DNA of 64,000 bases from Gemmatimonadota bacterium (GTDB taxonomy: Bacteria; Gemmatimonadota; Gemmatimonadetes; Gemmatimonadales; GWC2-71-9): positions 1 to 64,000 of the forward strand of contig JAKLGU010000003.1 of the NCBI GenBank assembly GCA_022710485.1, read 5' to 3'. Positions 51,341 to 59,705 of this stretch are shown piece after piece. Positions within the stretch are counted from its first letter, which is position 1. Every line of letters starts with the position of its first letter. The notes below the pieces were generated by a model, which saw only the letters and a program-made list of their open reading frames with translations, did no database searches and had not been told where the DNA came from. The translations under genes were made by a program, and so were the position numbers.

Positions 51341-51977
51341 CCGCCGGGGAGGCGAGGAGCTCCGCACCCAGTTCGCGGATGGAATCGAACGTTTCCTGCG
51401 CCGCCACCACCATGGGCGCCACATCGGTGGCGGGCAGGTTGAGCGCATCGACAGCCGCCTTGAACTCCTGCCACCGGGCCGGCTGCACGTCTCCGTAGGG
51501 ATCGAGGTACGCGGAACCCTCGCCGGTGACGGGGAGCTCGTAGGCGGGGCGCACCTTCCGCGCGATGAACTTCGACCCGTTGGTACTCCCCTCCAATACG
51601 TAGAAGATCCCGAGCAGGGCCATCGGCTGCTCGGACGCCAGCCGATCCATGCGGGCCACCAGGGCCATGGCGGCCGGCAGGGCCGGCTCGTCCGCAGACG
51701 CACCGAGGTAGGCGAGGTCCTTCCGGAGCGGACCGACCTTCCGTCTGCCGTCGTCGAAGACCGTCTTGAGCTGGGGGTTCCGGGTGACGAGCCGGTCGAG
51801 GTGCGCCTCCAGGGCGGCATGGATGTGCAACAGCTGCGCAAGCCAGTGGAGGTAGAGCGGCCGCGGCAGCGTGCCGCGCACGAACTGCTGCTGGAACTCG
51901 TGCTGCTCGGCGCGGCGATGGTGACTCGCCGTGCTCTCCCGGAGGATGAGCATGGTGCCGGCGGTTTCGGTGTTCAC
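51318..51977 (-). CDS. Biliverdin-producing heme oxygenase
   Basis: A 219-residue heme oxygenase, which opens heme to release iron, CO and biliverdin. The proximal heme ligand is His20 in LRESTASHHRRAEQ, and the distal helix glycines are in YVLEGSTNGSKFI, as in HemO/BphO-type enzymes. The GTG at 51977 is chosen because it overlaps the stop of the 36-residue gene by 4 bases (GTGA). A Fur-like palindrome at 52088-52102 suggests iron control. No phytochrome gene is nearby, which favours iron recovery over chromophore supply. Confidence 0.9.
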   Translation of the reverse strand: MNTETAGTMLILRESTASHHRRAEQHEFQQQFVRGTLPRPLYLHWLAQLLHIHAALEAHLDRLVTRNPQLKTVFDDGRRKVGPLRKDLAYLGASADEPALPAAMALVARMDRLASEQPMALLGIFYVLEGSTNGSKFIARKVRPAYELPVTGEGSAYLDPYGDVQPARWQEFKAAVDALNLPATDVAPMVVAAQETFDSIRELGAELLASPAATGSTGR

Positions 51978-52084
51978 TGGAGCGCCACCAGCAGCGCCGG
52001 GATGATGAGCCACATGAGCCCCTTGATCAGGAAGAAGAGGGTGCCGACGAAACCGAGTTTAGCGATGATTGGCGGCAGTCGCAT
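51974..52084 (-). CDS. Small hydrophobic protein (36 aa) coupled to heme oxygenase
   Basis: A 36-residue frame starts at the ATG at 52084 and ends in a TGA that overlaps the heme oxygenase GTG. The product is MRLPPIIAKLGF followed by one long or two short hydrophobic helices (VGTLFFLIKGLMWLIIPALL). The overlap, the hydrophobicity and the position just after an AT-rich promoter region with an operator-like palindrome support it as real. It could be a membrane anchor or a leader that couples translation. Not in a family I recognise. Confidence 0.7.
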   Translation of the reverse strand: MRLPPIIAKLGFVGTLFFLIKGLMWLIIPALLVALQ

Positions 52085-52087
52085 AGA

Positions 52088-52102
52088 TGAGAGTCACTCT
52101 CA
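52088..52102 (-). promoter_or_regulatory. Fur-like 7-1-7 palindrome
   Basis: TGAGAGTCACTCTCA is a perfect 7-1-7 inverted repeat keeping 11 of 15 positions of the Fur consensus TGATAATnATTATCA. It lies 3 bases upstream of the 36-residue gene that leads the heme oxygenase unit, in an AT-rich stretch (52085-52150). Confidence 0.5.
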
Positions 52103-52233
52103 AATAGTTTGTATTGCGACCAAAGTTGTCCTAATTACCCCTGAGATGTCAATAGTGGCTGCTCCGAACTCGCCGATCCGGGCCGGCGGCATAGATTGAG
52201 GACGTCGACCTCGACCCGATTTCGGAGTCCTCC

Positions 52234-52680
52234 ATGCGCAGCTTCTTGATCACCGCCCTCGTCGCCACGGCCGCGTGCAGTTCCGGCAGCCAGGGCACCG
52301 CGCCAGCTCCCGCCCCGGCATCCGGCGGCGCCCAGGGGCCGACCGCCACGACCTGCCCGATCGAAGTCGGCAGCAGGGTACTGTCCACGGAGTTCTCGGC
52401 GTCCGGCGAGCGAGCGCGGATCACCTTCCGCGCCGGGTGCCTCTACTGGGCCACCACCGACGTGAGCGGCGTGCTCCTCCAACTCCGGCCGCGGAGTTCC
52501 GGGACCCAGATGCCCTATATGGGGCAGCTGATGGGCGGCGGCGTCCAGGGCGGCAGCACCTGGGAAATCCGCGCGACGATCGACGGGGAATACGACGTCT
52601 GGGCCACCGGCGCGCCGAGCGGCCGCGCGGTGAAGCTCGAGGTGACGGTCCGCGGCGACAACGCCCCGCGCGCCAAGTAG
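52234..52680 (+). CDS. Hypothetical lipoprotein (148 aa)
   Basis: Lipobox VATAAC with Cys15, then a Ser/Pro/Ala-rich linker and a beta-rich domain containing two further Cys (TTCPIEVG and RAGCLYWATTD), which may form a disulphide. WEIRATIDGEYDVWATGAPSG suggests an Ig-like or beta-sandwich fold. GGAG lies 7 bases upstream of the ATG, and a TAGATT hexamer at 52192-52197 could be the -10. The TMEM175 gene follows by 2 bases. Confidence 0.75.
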   Translation: MRSFLITALVATAACSSGSQGTAPAPAPASGGAQGPTATTCPIEVGSRVLSTEFSASGERARITFRAGCLYWATTDVSGVLLQLRPRSSGTQMPYMGQLMGGGVQGGSTWEIRATIDGEYDVWATGAPSGRAVKLEVTVRGDNAPRAK

Positions 52681-52682
52681 CG

Positions 52683-53288
52683 ATGACCACCGGACGCCTG
52701 GAAACCTTCAGCGACGGCGTGCTCGCCATCATCATCACGATCATGGTGCTCGAGATGAAGGTGCCGCACGGCGCCGAGTTCGGTGCCCTGAAGCCGCTGA
52801 TTCCTGTCCTCCTCAGCTACGTGCTGAGCTTCATCTACCTCGGCATCTACTGGAACAACCACCACCACATGATGCACGTGGTGCACCGGGTGAGCGGCGG
52901 CGTCCTCTGGGCCAACCTCCTCCTGCTCTTCTGGCTGTCGCTGGTGCCGTTCGTGACCGGCTGGATGGGGGAGAACCACTTCGCGCCGGCGCCGATGGCG
53001 CTCTACGGCGTGGTGCTGCTGATGGCGGCGGTGTCGTACACGCTCCTGGTCCGGGCCACGCTGAAGGTGGAAGGTCCCGACTCGCTCCTGGCCCGGGCCA
53101 TCGGGCTGGACCGCAAGGGGAAGCTCTCGATGCTCCTCTACGTGGTCGGCATCGGGGCGTCGTTCTACTCTTCCTGGCTGTCCGGCGCGATGTACGTGAC
53201 GGTGGCGCTGATCTGGCTCATTCCGGACCGGCGGATCGAGCGGGTGCTCGGGGTGCACCCTGCCCGGAACCAGGGACACGTCACTTGA
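52683..53288 (+). CDS. TMEM175-family (DUF1211) potassium channel
   Basis: A 201-residue membrane protein with six helices. Helix 1 carries the family hallmark RLETFSDGVLAIIITIMVLEMKVP (FSDG motif), whose isoleucines form the hydrophobic filter of bacterial TMEM175 potassium channels. The NNHHHMMHVVHR segment after helix 2 is also typical. It starts 2 bases after the lipoprotein stop, so the two are co-transcribed. Confidence 0.93.
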   Translation: MTTGRLETFSDGVLAIIITIMVLEMKVPHGAEFGALKPLIPVLLSYVLSFIYLGIYWNNHHHMMHVVHRVSGGVLWANLLLLFWLSLVPFVTGWMGENHFAPAPMALYGVVLLMAAVSYTLLVRATLKVEGPDSLLARAIGLDRKGKLSMLLYVVGIGASFYSSWLSGAMYVTVALIWLIPDRRIERVLGVHPARNQGHVT

Positions 53289-53374
53289 CCGCCGGGCCGC
53301 CGGACTTCGCTTGACGCACGGCCCGCGACGCCCACCCCGGGTGCCGCGGTTGTCCTCTTCACCGAGGTGATTCC

Positions 53375-53626
53375 ATGGAAACCCAGAGCCTGATCGTATT
53401 CCTCATCATCGGCATCCTGGCGGGATTCCTGGCGGGCAAGATCATGAAGGGAGGCGGCTTCGGGCTGGTGGGCGACCTGGTCCTGGGCGTCATCGGCGCC
53501 TTCGTCGGCGGCTGGGTCTTCGGAATGCTCGGGCTCCTGCCGGTCGGCCTCCTCGGGACCCTGATCGCGGCGACGGTCGGCGCGATGCTCCTCCTCTTCG
53601 TGATACGCCTCATCAAGAAGGCCTAG
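53375..53626 (+). CDS. GlsB/YeaQ/YmgE-family membrane protein
   Basis: An 83-residue protein with three helices rich in glycine (LIIGILAGFLAGKIMKGGGFG, LVLGVIGAFVGGWVFGML, LIAATVGAMLLLFVIRLI), the transglycosylase-associated/GlsB pattern linked to general stress responses. GAGGTG ribosome-binding site 5 bases upstream. Confidence 0.93.
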   Translation: METQSLIVFLIIGILAGFLAGKIMKGGGFGLVGDLVLGVIGAFVGGWVFGMLGLLPVGLLGTLIAATVGAMLLLFVIRLIKKA

Positions 53627-53713
53627 CCGCGGCAAACCGCCTTCCTTGAACGGGGGGTCGGTCCGGGCCATCTTTCTGGCCTCGACCGACCCTCCTTCAG
53701 GAAGGGCACCACG

Positions 53714-54919
53714 ATGAAAACGCAGGGCCAGCAGTCCGACGTCCTCTTCCTGTCCGGATCCCGCACCGGGTTCGGCAGTTTCGGCGGCACCCTCAAGGAC
53801 TTTACCGCGACCTCCCTCGGCGTCTTCGCCGCCCAGCACGCCCTGGCCAAGGCCGGGATCGAGGCCGCCGCGGTGGACCACGTGGTGTTCGGCAACGCCC
53901 TCCAGACCAGCGCCGACGCCATCTACCTGGCACGGCACGTGGCACTCCGTGCAGGCCTCCCCATCGAGACCCCGGCCGTCACCGTCAACCGCCTCTGCGG
54001 CTCCGGATTCGAGTCCATCATCCAGGGGGCCCAGCAGATCCTGCTCGGCGAGTCGAAGATCGTCCTGGCGGGGGGCGCCGAGTCGATGAGCCAGGCCCCG
54101 CACGTCGTGCGCGGCGCCCGCTGGGGGCTCCGCCTCGGGCCGGCGCCGCCGTTCGAGGACCTGCTCTGGGAGTCGCTCAAGGACCCGCACTGCGGCTTTT
54201 CCATGGCGGAGACCGCCGAGAACCTGGCGGACAAGTACAAGATTTCGCGCGCAGAGGTGGACGCCTACGCGCTCACCAGCCAGCAGCGCGCCAAGGCGGG
54301 GTGGGACGGCGGCGTCTTTGCCGACGAGCTGGCACCCGTCCCGATCCGGAACCGCAAGACCAAGCAGGACGAGCCCTGGGGCGCCGACGAGCACATGCGG
54401 CCCGACACCACCGCCGAGGGGCTGGCCAAGCTGGCGCCCTACTTCAAGAAGGACGGCGTGGTCACGGCGGGGAACGCCTCCGGCATCTGCGACGGCGCCG
54501 CGGCGGTCGTGCTGGCCAGCGAGGGGGCGGCCAAGGGGCTCAAGCCCATCGGCCGGCTGGTGTCGTGGGGGGTCGCCGGGGTGGAGCCCAAGTACATGGG
54601 CATCGGCCCCGCCCCGGCGGCGCGGAAGGCGCTGGCCAAGGCAGGGCTTACCCTCGACCAGATGGACCTCGTCGAGGTGAACGAGGCCTTCAGCGCGCAG
54701 TACGTAGCCGTCGAGAAGGAACTCGGGCTCGACCGCGCACGCACCAACATCCACGGCGGCGCCATCGCCATCGGCCACCCGCTCGCCGCCAGCGGCACGC
54801 GGATTTCCCTGCACCTGCTGCACGCGCTCCGGAAGCTCGGCAAGCGCTACGGCCTCGGCAGCGCCTGCATCGGCGGCGGCCAGGGTGCGGCAGTCATCGT
54901 CGAAGCCTTCCCGGCCTAG
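53714..54919 (+). CDS. Acetyl-CoA C-acyltransferase (thiolase)
   Basis: A 401-residue thiolase. The acyl-accepting Cys95 ([12 protein letters not shown]), the His of [14 protein letters not shown] and the second Cys of [14 protein letters not shown] are all present. The enzyme either condenses two acetyl-CoA or cleaves 3-oxoacyl-CoA. With the 3-hydroxyacyl-CoA dehydrogenase at 56620 it can supply short-chain acyl-CoA interconversion. The slipin gene follows by 10 bases. Confidence 0.96.
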   Translation: MKTQGQQSDVLFLSGSRTGFGSFGGTLKDFTATSLGVFAAQHALAKAGIEAAAVDHVVFGNALQTSADAIYLARHVALRAGLPIETPAVTVNRLCGSGFESIIQGAQQILLGESKIVLAGGAESMSQAPHVVRGARWGLRLGPAPPFEDLLWESLKDPHCGFSMAETAENLADKYKISRAEVDAYALTSQQRAKAGWDGGVFADELAPVPIRNRKTKQDEPWGADEHMRPDTTAEGLAKLAPYFKKDGVVTAGNASGICDGAAAVVLASEGAAKGLKPIGRLVSWGVAGVEPKYMGIGPAPAARKALAKAGLTLDQMDLVEVNEAFSAQYVAVEKELGLDRARTNIHGGAIAIGHPLAASGTRISLHLLHALRKLGKRYGLGSACIGGGQGAAVIVEAFPA

Positions 54920-54929
54920 GAGGCCACCC

Positions 54930-55781
54930 ATGCCAGTCATGCTGATGGCTCTTGCCATCGTCGTCGCCTACTCGTTCGCAAGCCTTCGCGTGCTCAAGCA
55001 GTATGAGCGGGGCGTCGCGTTCTTCCTCGGCAAGTACTGGGGCACCAAGGGCCCGGGGCTCTTCTTCCTGCCGGCCGGGTTCGCCCAGGTGAAGCGGGTG
55101 TCGCTCCGCATCATGGCGCTCGACATTCCGCCGCAGGACGTCATCACCCGGGACAACGTGTCCCTCAAGGTAAACGCCGTGCTCTACATGAAGGTGGCCG
55201 ACCCGTCCCGGGCGGTCATCGAGATCGAGGACTACCTCTACGCCACGAGCCAGCTGGCGCAGACCACGCTCCGGGCCGTGCTGGGCGAGGTCGAGCTCGA
55301 CGAGCTGCTCAGCGACCGCGAGAAGATCAACGCCGTGCTCAAGCGGATCATCGACGAGCGCACCGATGCGTGGGGTATCCACGTGTCCGCCGTCGAGGTG
55401 AAGGACGTGGACCTGCCGGAGCAGATGAAGCGCGCCATGAGCCGCCAGGCCGAGGCCGAGCGGGAGCGCCGCGCGAAGGTCATCGCCGCGCAGGGTGAAC
55501 TGCAGGCGTCGGAGACCCTGGCCCAGGCGGCCCGGACGCTGTCGACGGAGCCGAGCGCCATCCAGCTCCGCTACCTGCAGACGGTCACCGAGATCGCCGC
55601 CGAGAACAATTCGACGACGATCTTCCCGCTGCCGATCGACCTGATCCGTCCCTTCATGGAGATGGCCGACCTGAAGGTGGCGAGCTTGAAGGCGGCCGCC
55701 GGCGCAACGGCGCTGCCGGCGCCCGACCTCCTGGCCGGCCTGCCGCGAATCGAATCCGGCGCCAAGAAGGAAACGACCTAA
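54930..55781 (+). CDS. Slipin-family SPFH (band 7/stomatin) membrane protein
   Basis: A 283-residue stomatin-like protein: one N-terminal membrane segment ([17 protein letters not shown]), then the SPFH domain (about 25-185; [42 protein letters not shown]) and a coiled coil ([20 protein letters not shown]). The conserved tail [15 protein letters not shown] is typical of slipins, which form membrane microdomain scaffolds. The ATG at 54930 has AGGAGG upstream. It usually pairs with an NfeD protein, not found here. Confidence 0.94.
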   Translation: MPVMLMALAIVVAYSFASLRVLKQYERGVAFFLGKYWGTKGPGLFFLPAGFAQVKRVSLRIMALDIPPQDVITRDNVSLKVNAVLYMKVADPSRAVIEIEDYLYATSQLAQTTLRAVLGEVELDELLSDREKINAVLKRIIDERTDAWGIHVSAVEVKDVDLPEQMKRAMSRQAEAERERRAKVIAAQGELQASETLAQAARTLSTEPSAIQLRYLQTVTEIAAENNSTTIFPLPIDLIRPFMEMADLKVASLKAAAGATALPAPDLLAGLPRIESGAKKETT

Positions 55782-55787
55782 CCGGAC

Positions 55788-56603
55788 ATGGCCGACCTTC
55801 CCGCGCGGATCGACCGCGCCGCTCTCGACCGGATCATCCAGCGCGCCGCCGAGCTCCAGACGGGCGAGCGCGAGTTGGGTGACGAAATGACCGAGGAGCA
55901 GGTCCTGGCTCTCGGTCGGGACGTCGGCATCCCGGCGCGGTACCTCCAGCAGGCGCTCATCGAGGAGCGGGTGCGGACCGAGCCGGTGGAGTCCCGCTGG
56001 CTCGACCGGACGGTCGGGGCGGCGACCGTCACCGCCGACCGCGTCGTCATGGGCTCGGCCGACCTGCAGGAGCAGGTGCTGCTCGACTGGATGGACCGGC
56101 ACGAGCACCTCACGGTGCAGCGGCACCAGGACGGTCGGATTACCTGGGAACAGATGGGCGGGTTTCAGGCGGTGATGCGGGCGGCGGCGTCGCTCGGCGG
56201 CGGCGGCCCGCGCCCCATGCTCGGCAAGGCGGGATCGGTGGCGGCCACGATCACCCCGCTCGAGGCCGGCTACTGCCACGTGCAGCTGAGCGCCGAACTC
56301 CGCTCGACGCGGGCGGCGTACATCGGCGGCGCGGCGGCCATCGTGTCGGTGGGCGCGGCGGCCACCGCCGTGCTTGCGGTGCTCGCCGCCTTCCCCCCGA
56401 TCCTCCTGGTGCCGCTGCCCGTGGCGCTGGCGGCGGGATACGCCGCGATGCGCCCCTACGCGGGCGTCGCCGAGCGGACCCGGCTCGGACTCGAGCGGGC
56501 GCTCGACCAGCTGCAGCGACGGGGCGACCGTCCGCTCCCACCGCCGCCGCCCAGCATGATCACGTCTCTCGTGCAGGAAGTGCGCAAAGCCCTCAAACCC
56601 TGA
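55788..56603 (+). CDS. Hypothetical protein with two central membrane helices
   Basis: A 271-residue protein starting 6 bases after the slipin stop. The N-terminal 60 residues are helical (RIIQRAAELQTGERELGDEM, EEQVLALGRDVGIPARYLQ), followed by a soluble domain, then two hydrophobic helices (about 180-225; GGAAAIVSVGAAATAVLAVL, ILLVPLPVALAAGYAAM) and a proline-rich C-terminus. Probably co-expressed with slipin. Family not recognised. Confidence 0.72.
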   Translation: MADLPARIDRAALDRIIQRAAELQTGERELGDEMTEEQVLALGRDVGIPARYLQQALIEERVRTEPVESRWLDRTVGAATVTADRVVMGSADLQEQVLLDWMDRHEHLTVQRHQDGRITWEQMGGFQAVMRAAASLGGGGPRPMLGKAGSVAATITPLEAGYCHVQLSAELRSTRAAYIGGAAAIVSVGAAATAVLAVLAAFPPILLVPLPVALAAGYAAMRPYAGVAERTRLGLERALDQLQRRGDRPLPPPPPSMITSLVQEVRKALKP

Positions 56604-56619
56604 ACCACCGGAAGTCATC

Positions 56620-57507
56620 ATGGCAGAGATCAAGAAGGTCGGCGTGCTCGGATGCGGCCTGATGGGCAGCGGCATCGCCCAGGTGGCCGCCGCCGCCGGC
56701 TACGCCACCGTCGTCCGCGACGTGTCCGATGCCGTCATGGCCAAGGGCAAGGCCGGCATCGCCAAGTCGCTGGACAAGTTCGTCGAGAAGGGCAAGCTCG
56801 CCGCCGCCGACCGCGACGCCACCCTCGGGCGGTTGTCCTACGTCACCGAAGTGACGGCGCTCAAGGACTGCGACATCGTCATCGAGGCGGTCACCGAGGA
56901 TCTCGAACTCAAGAACGACCTCTGGAAGCAGCTGGACGCCCTCTGCCCGGCGCACACCCTCTTCGCGAGCAACACCTCGAGCCTGACCATCGCCGCCATG
57001 GCCAGCGCCACCGCGCGCGCCGACCGGTTCGTCGGGCTGCACTTCTTCAATCCTGTGCCCCTCATGCAACTGGTCGAGGTGGTCCGCACCGTCACCACCT
57101 CGATGGCCACCTTCGACCGCGCGCTGGCCTTCGGGAAGAGCCTCGGCAAGGAGGCGGTGGCGGCCAAGGACAACTCCGGCTTCATCGTCAACCTGCTCCT
57201 GGTGCCCTACCTCCTCGACGCCATCCGGGCGCTGGAGCACGGCGTGGCCAGCACGGTGGACATCGACAACGCCATGAAGCTCGGGTGCGGGTACCCGATG
57301 GGTCCGCTCACCCTCCTCGATTTCGTCGGGAACGACACGACCTACAAGATCGCGGAGATCATGTTCACCGAGTACCGGGAGACGAGATATGCGCCGCCGC
57401 CCCTCCTCAAGCGGATGGTGATGGCGGGCCTGTACGGCCGAAAGAGCGGCAAGGGCTTCTACGACTACGCCGCCAACCCGCCGGTGCCGGTGGACCTGGG
57501 GGTCTGA
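56620..57507 (+). CDS. 3-hydroxybutyryl-CoA dehydrogenase
   Basis: A 295-residue NAD-dependent 3-hydroxyacyl-CoA dehydrogenase. The Rossmann motif is VGVLGCGLMGSGIAQVAAAAG, the catalytic His is in GLHFFNPVPLMQLVEVV, with Ser in SNTSSL and Asn in KDNSGFIVN; the C-terminal dimer domain has GCGYPMGPLTLLDFVG. It interconverts acetoacetyl-CoA and 3-hydroxybutyryl-CoA. The length is that of the single-domain enzyme, without an enoyl-CoA hydratase fusion. Confidence 0.96.
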   Translation: MAEIKKVGVLGCGLMGSGIAQVAAAAGYATVVRDVSDAVMAKGKAGIAKSLDKFVEKGKLAAADRDATLGRLSYVTEVTALKDCDIVIEAVTEDLELKNDLWKQLDALCPAHTLFASNTSSLTIAAMASATARADRFVGLHFFNPVPLMQLVEVVRTVTTSMATFDRALAFGKSLGKEAVAAKDNSGFIVNLLLVPYLLDAIRALEHGVASTVDIDNAMKLGCGYPMGPLTLLDFVGNDTTYKIAEIMFTEYRETRYAPPPLLKRMVMAGLYGRKSGKGFYDYAANPPVPVDLGV

Positions 57508-57512
57508 CGCAG

Positions 57513-58196
57513 ATGCTCCTCTCCCTGCTCCTCCACGGCGACGCCGCCGCCTCGAGCGGCCTCTTCGGCTATGATGCCCCGCGCCTGCACGCCGTCTTCA
57601 ATGACTTCCCGCCCGCGCTGCTGGTGGTGGGGGTGCTCCTCGAACTGGCGTATCTGCTCACGAAGCGCGAGAGCCTGCGAAGCGCGTCGTACTGGTCGCT
57701 GGTCATCGGCGCGGTGAGCGCCGCCGTCGCACTCTTCTCGGGCCTCCGGGCCGAGGACGCGCTCGAGCATGGGCAGTCGATCCACGAGATCATGCAGGTG
57801 CACGAGCGGTTCGCATGGATCACGCTCGGCGTCTTCGGTGTGGTGGCGGTGTGGCGGGTGCTACGGGAATCGAAGATGGGCCGCCGGGAACGGTGGGCGC
57901 TCGCGCTGATCGGCGTGCTTGGGCTCGTCCCGCTCACCGTGACCGGCGTGGAGGGCGGCGAACTGGTGTTCGATCACGCCGCCGGGATGTCCACCGAGGC
58001 GATGCAGGCGGAAATCACGAACCGCGCGGGCGGGCATGAGCACGCGCCGGGTGAAGAGCACGACGACGCCGCGGCAGTGCCCGGGGCCACCGACAGCATG
58101 CCGGAGCACCAGCACGAGGACTCGACCACAGCCGACTCGACCGCCGCGAAGCCGGCGCACACCCACGCGCCGGGCACACCGCCGCACAAGGACTGA
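57513..58196 (+). CDS. DUF2231-type membrane protein with His-rich tail
   Basis: A 227-residue protein with four membrane helices of the DUF2231 pattern (HAVFNDFPPALLVVGVLLELAYLL, YWSLVIGAVSAAVALFSGL, HERFAWITLGVFGVVAVW, WALALIGVLGLVPLTVTGV). A His/Glu-rich C-terminal tail of about 60 residues (GGHEHAPGEEHDD, PEHQHED, AHTHAPG) could bind metal ions. DUF2231 members often accompany heme or metal proteins; function unknown. The ATG is 6 bases after the previous stop. Confidence 0.82.
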   Translation: MLLSLLLHGDAAASSGLFGYDAPRLHAVFNDFPPALLVVGVLLELAYLLTKRESLRSASYWSLVIGAVSAAVALFSGLRAEDALEHGQSIHEIMQVHERFAWITLGVFGVVAVWRVLRESKMGRRERWALALIGVLGLVPLTVTGVEGGELVFDHAAGMSTEAMQAEITNRAGGHEHAPGEEHDDAAAVPGATDSMPEHQHEDSTTADSTAAKPAHTHAPGTPPHKD

Positions 58197-58795
58197 TGCC
58201 ACTTCCCCGCTTCCCCGCGTCCCCGCTGGTGGCCCTTCTCCTCGCCTGCCAGCCCTACACCACCCGACCCTCCTTCGGGCCGTTGCCGAGCGCGGCGGAG
58301 GCAGTGGTGGACCTGGATGTGGCCAAGGCGACGACGACGCTGGCGGAGCAGTTGAAGTCGGATTCGATCCCGGTGAGTCGGGTGGAGCCGAAGGACGGGT
58401 ACCTCGAGACACCGTGGTTCAGCGCGGCGACCGGCCAGGAGACCACCGAGCGCGTCCTCGGCGACAGCATCGTCCGGGTACGGGGGTGGGTGAACGCCTA
58501 CGGAAAGGAACGGGGGTCGATCCGGGTGGAGACGGCGGTGCGTCCGCTCGCGAATCCGTCGTTGCCGCCACGGGAACTCGACCGTCAGGCCCCGCCGGAG
58601 AACCCGGCGGCGTTGCGGGTGGCGCGAGTGCTGGGTGACATGGCTCGCCGGTACCCGGTGCCGGGAGCTGAGGCGCCTGCGGCGCCCACGGCGCTCGTGG
58701 CGCCCACTCCCGCACCGGACTCGACCACGCCGGCGCCGAAGGACAGCACCGCGGTTGCCAAGCCGGCGCGGCCTCGGCCGCCTGGAGCGAAGTAA
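58196..58795 (+). CDS. Hypothetical lipoprotein (199 aa)
   Basis: The ATG overlaps the preceding TGA by one base. The signal (FPASPLVALLLACQ) has a lipobox ending in Cys18. A compact domain (about 30-150; GYLETPWFSAATGQETTE, VRGWVNAYGKERGSIRVET) resembles no family I can name, and the C-terminus is Pro/Ala/Thr-rich. Its first codons are formed by the reversed GCGGGGAA repeat (58200-58226), so a repeat may have supplied part of the signal sequence. Confidence 0.72.
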   Translation: MPLPRFPASPLVALLLACQPYTTRPSFGPLPSAAEAVVDLDVAKATTTLAEQLKSDSIPVSRVEPKDGYLETPWFSAATGQETTERVLGDSIVRVRGWVNAYGKERGSIRVETAVRPLANPSLPPRELDRQAPPENPAALRVARVLGDMARRYPVPGAEAPAAPTALVAPTPAPDSTTPAPKDSTAVAKPARPRPPGAK

Positions 58796-58804
58796 GCCTC
58801 CTCC

Positions 58805-59635
58805 TTACTGCCCCCCCGCCCCGCTGCCCCGCGGTCCCGCCTCTTCGACGAAGACCCTCACCCACTTCTCCAGCTGCTCCAGATCCAGCCCCGCATCCTT
58901 GCAGGGTCCGGCCGGCAGCGTCATGGTCAGGCCGAGGACGGGTACACGCCCTGCCACGTCGTGCAGTCCACTCACCATGTCACGCTCGCAGGCCACCGCC
59001 ACGATGGCGCGGGGACGGCGCTCACGGATGACCCGCCGGGCGAGCTGGCCACGCGTCGCCACAAACACCGGCACCTCGTACTTGCCCGACAGTGCCAGGA
59101 CGCCGTCGATGGCCGGTTTCGAGAGGCAGCGCGGAATGAGGAGGAGGAGCTCCCCCTCGCCCACCTTCTTCGCGCGGCGGAGGGCCAGCGCGTTGTACAC
59201 CTTCACCGCGGCGTTCTCGACCCAGTCGCGGCGGCCGAACCGGTCCGCCACGCGCGACGTCACGCTCATCAGCCGGAGGAAGGGGCCCTGCTCGGCGAGC
59301 TTGGCGGGGAGGAGAGACCGGCCGGTGGCGTAGCTGAGGAGAATCAGGAGCCACCAGAGCCACGACGCGCCGGCGGCGACGCCGAGTCCGAGCCAGAGAA
59401 TCGCCGGAACGCCGGGGAGCCAGAGCCCGATCCGGGGGCCGAGGAGGTAGAGCGCCAGAGCCACGACCCCGAGCGCCGCCGCGAGTCCCGCCGCCGACCA
59501 CTGGAAGAAGAGCCGTGGCGGAGAGTCGTAGTTGCCCTGGTTCGGAAGGGGATTGCCGTCCCACTCGTCCCATTCATGGCCGAGTCGGCGGTCCACTTCG
59601 ATGCGGATCAGCTGGGGGCGAGCGGTCTCTGACAT
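58805..59635 (-). CDS. DUF116-family protein
   Basis: A 276-residue protein with two or three N-terminal membrane helices (about 35-125) and a C-terminal cytosolic DUF116 domain (about 150-265). The domain shows LLLLIPRCLSKPAI, YEVPVFVATRGQLARRVI, AIVAVACERDMVSGL and VPVLGLTMTLPAGPC, with the conserved Cys residues of the family. Function unproven; DUF116 proteins sometimes neighbour lipoate or radical-SAM genes. The ATG at 59635 fits a TATCTT hexamer 8 bases upstream. Confidence 0.9.
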   Translation of the reverse strand: MSETARPQLIRIEVDRRLGHEWDEWDGNPLPNQGNYDSPPRLFFQWSAAGLAAALGVVALALYLLGPRIGLWLPGVPAILWLGLGVAAGASWLWWLLILLSYATGRSLLPAKLAEQGPFLRLMSVTSRVADRFGRRDWVENAAVKVYNALALRRAKKVGEGELLLLIPRCLSKPAIDGVLALSGKYEVPVFVATRGQLARRVIRERRPRAIVAVACERDMVSGLHDVAGRVPVLGLTMTLPAGPCKDAGLDLEQLEKWVRVFVEEAGPRGSGAGGQ

Positions 59636-59643
59636 GGGAAACC

Positions 59644-59649
59644 AAGATA
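59644..59649 (-). promoter_or_regulatory. Candidate near-leaderless -10 element (TATCTT) of DUF116 gene
   Basis: Minus-strand TATCTT (59649-59644) ends 8 bases before the ATG at 59635; no good -35. Confidence 0.4.
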
Positions 59650-59670
59650 GCAGGCGACTCCGCGGTTCGC

Positions 59671-59699
59671 TTGGCGGCGGCGGTGCGCGGCCGTACGTT
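59671..59699 (+). promoter_or_regulatory. Candidate leaderless promoter of FAD oxidase-thyA-folA operon
   Basis: TTGGCG (59671-59676), 17-base spacer, TACGTT (59694-59699), 6 bases, then ATG at 59706. No Shine-Dalgarno. Confidence 0.6.
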
Positions 59700-59705
59700 T
59701 CGGCC

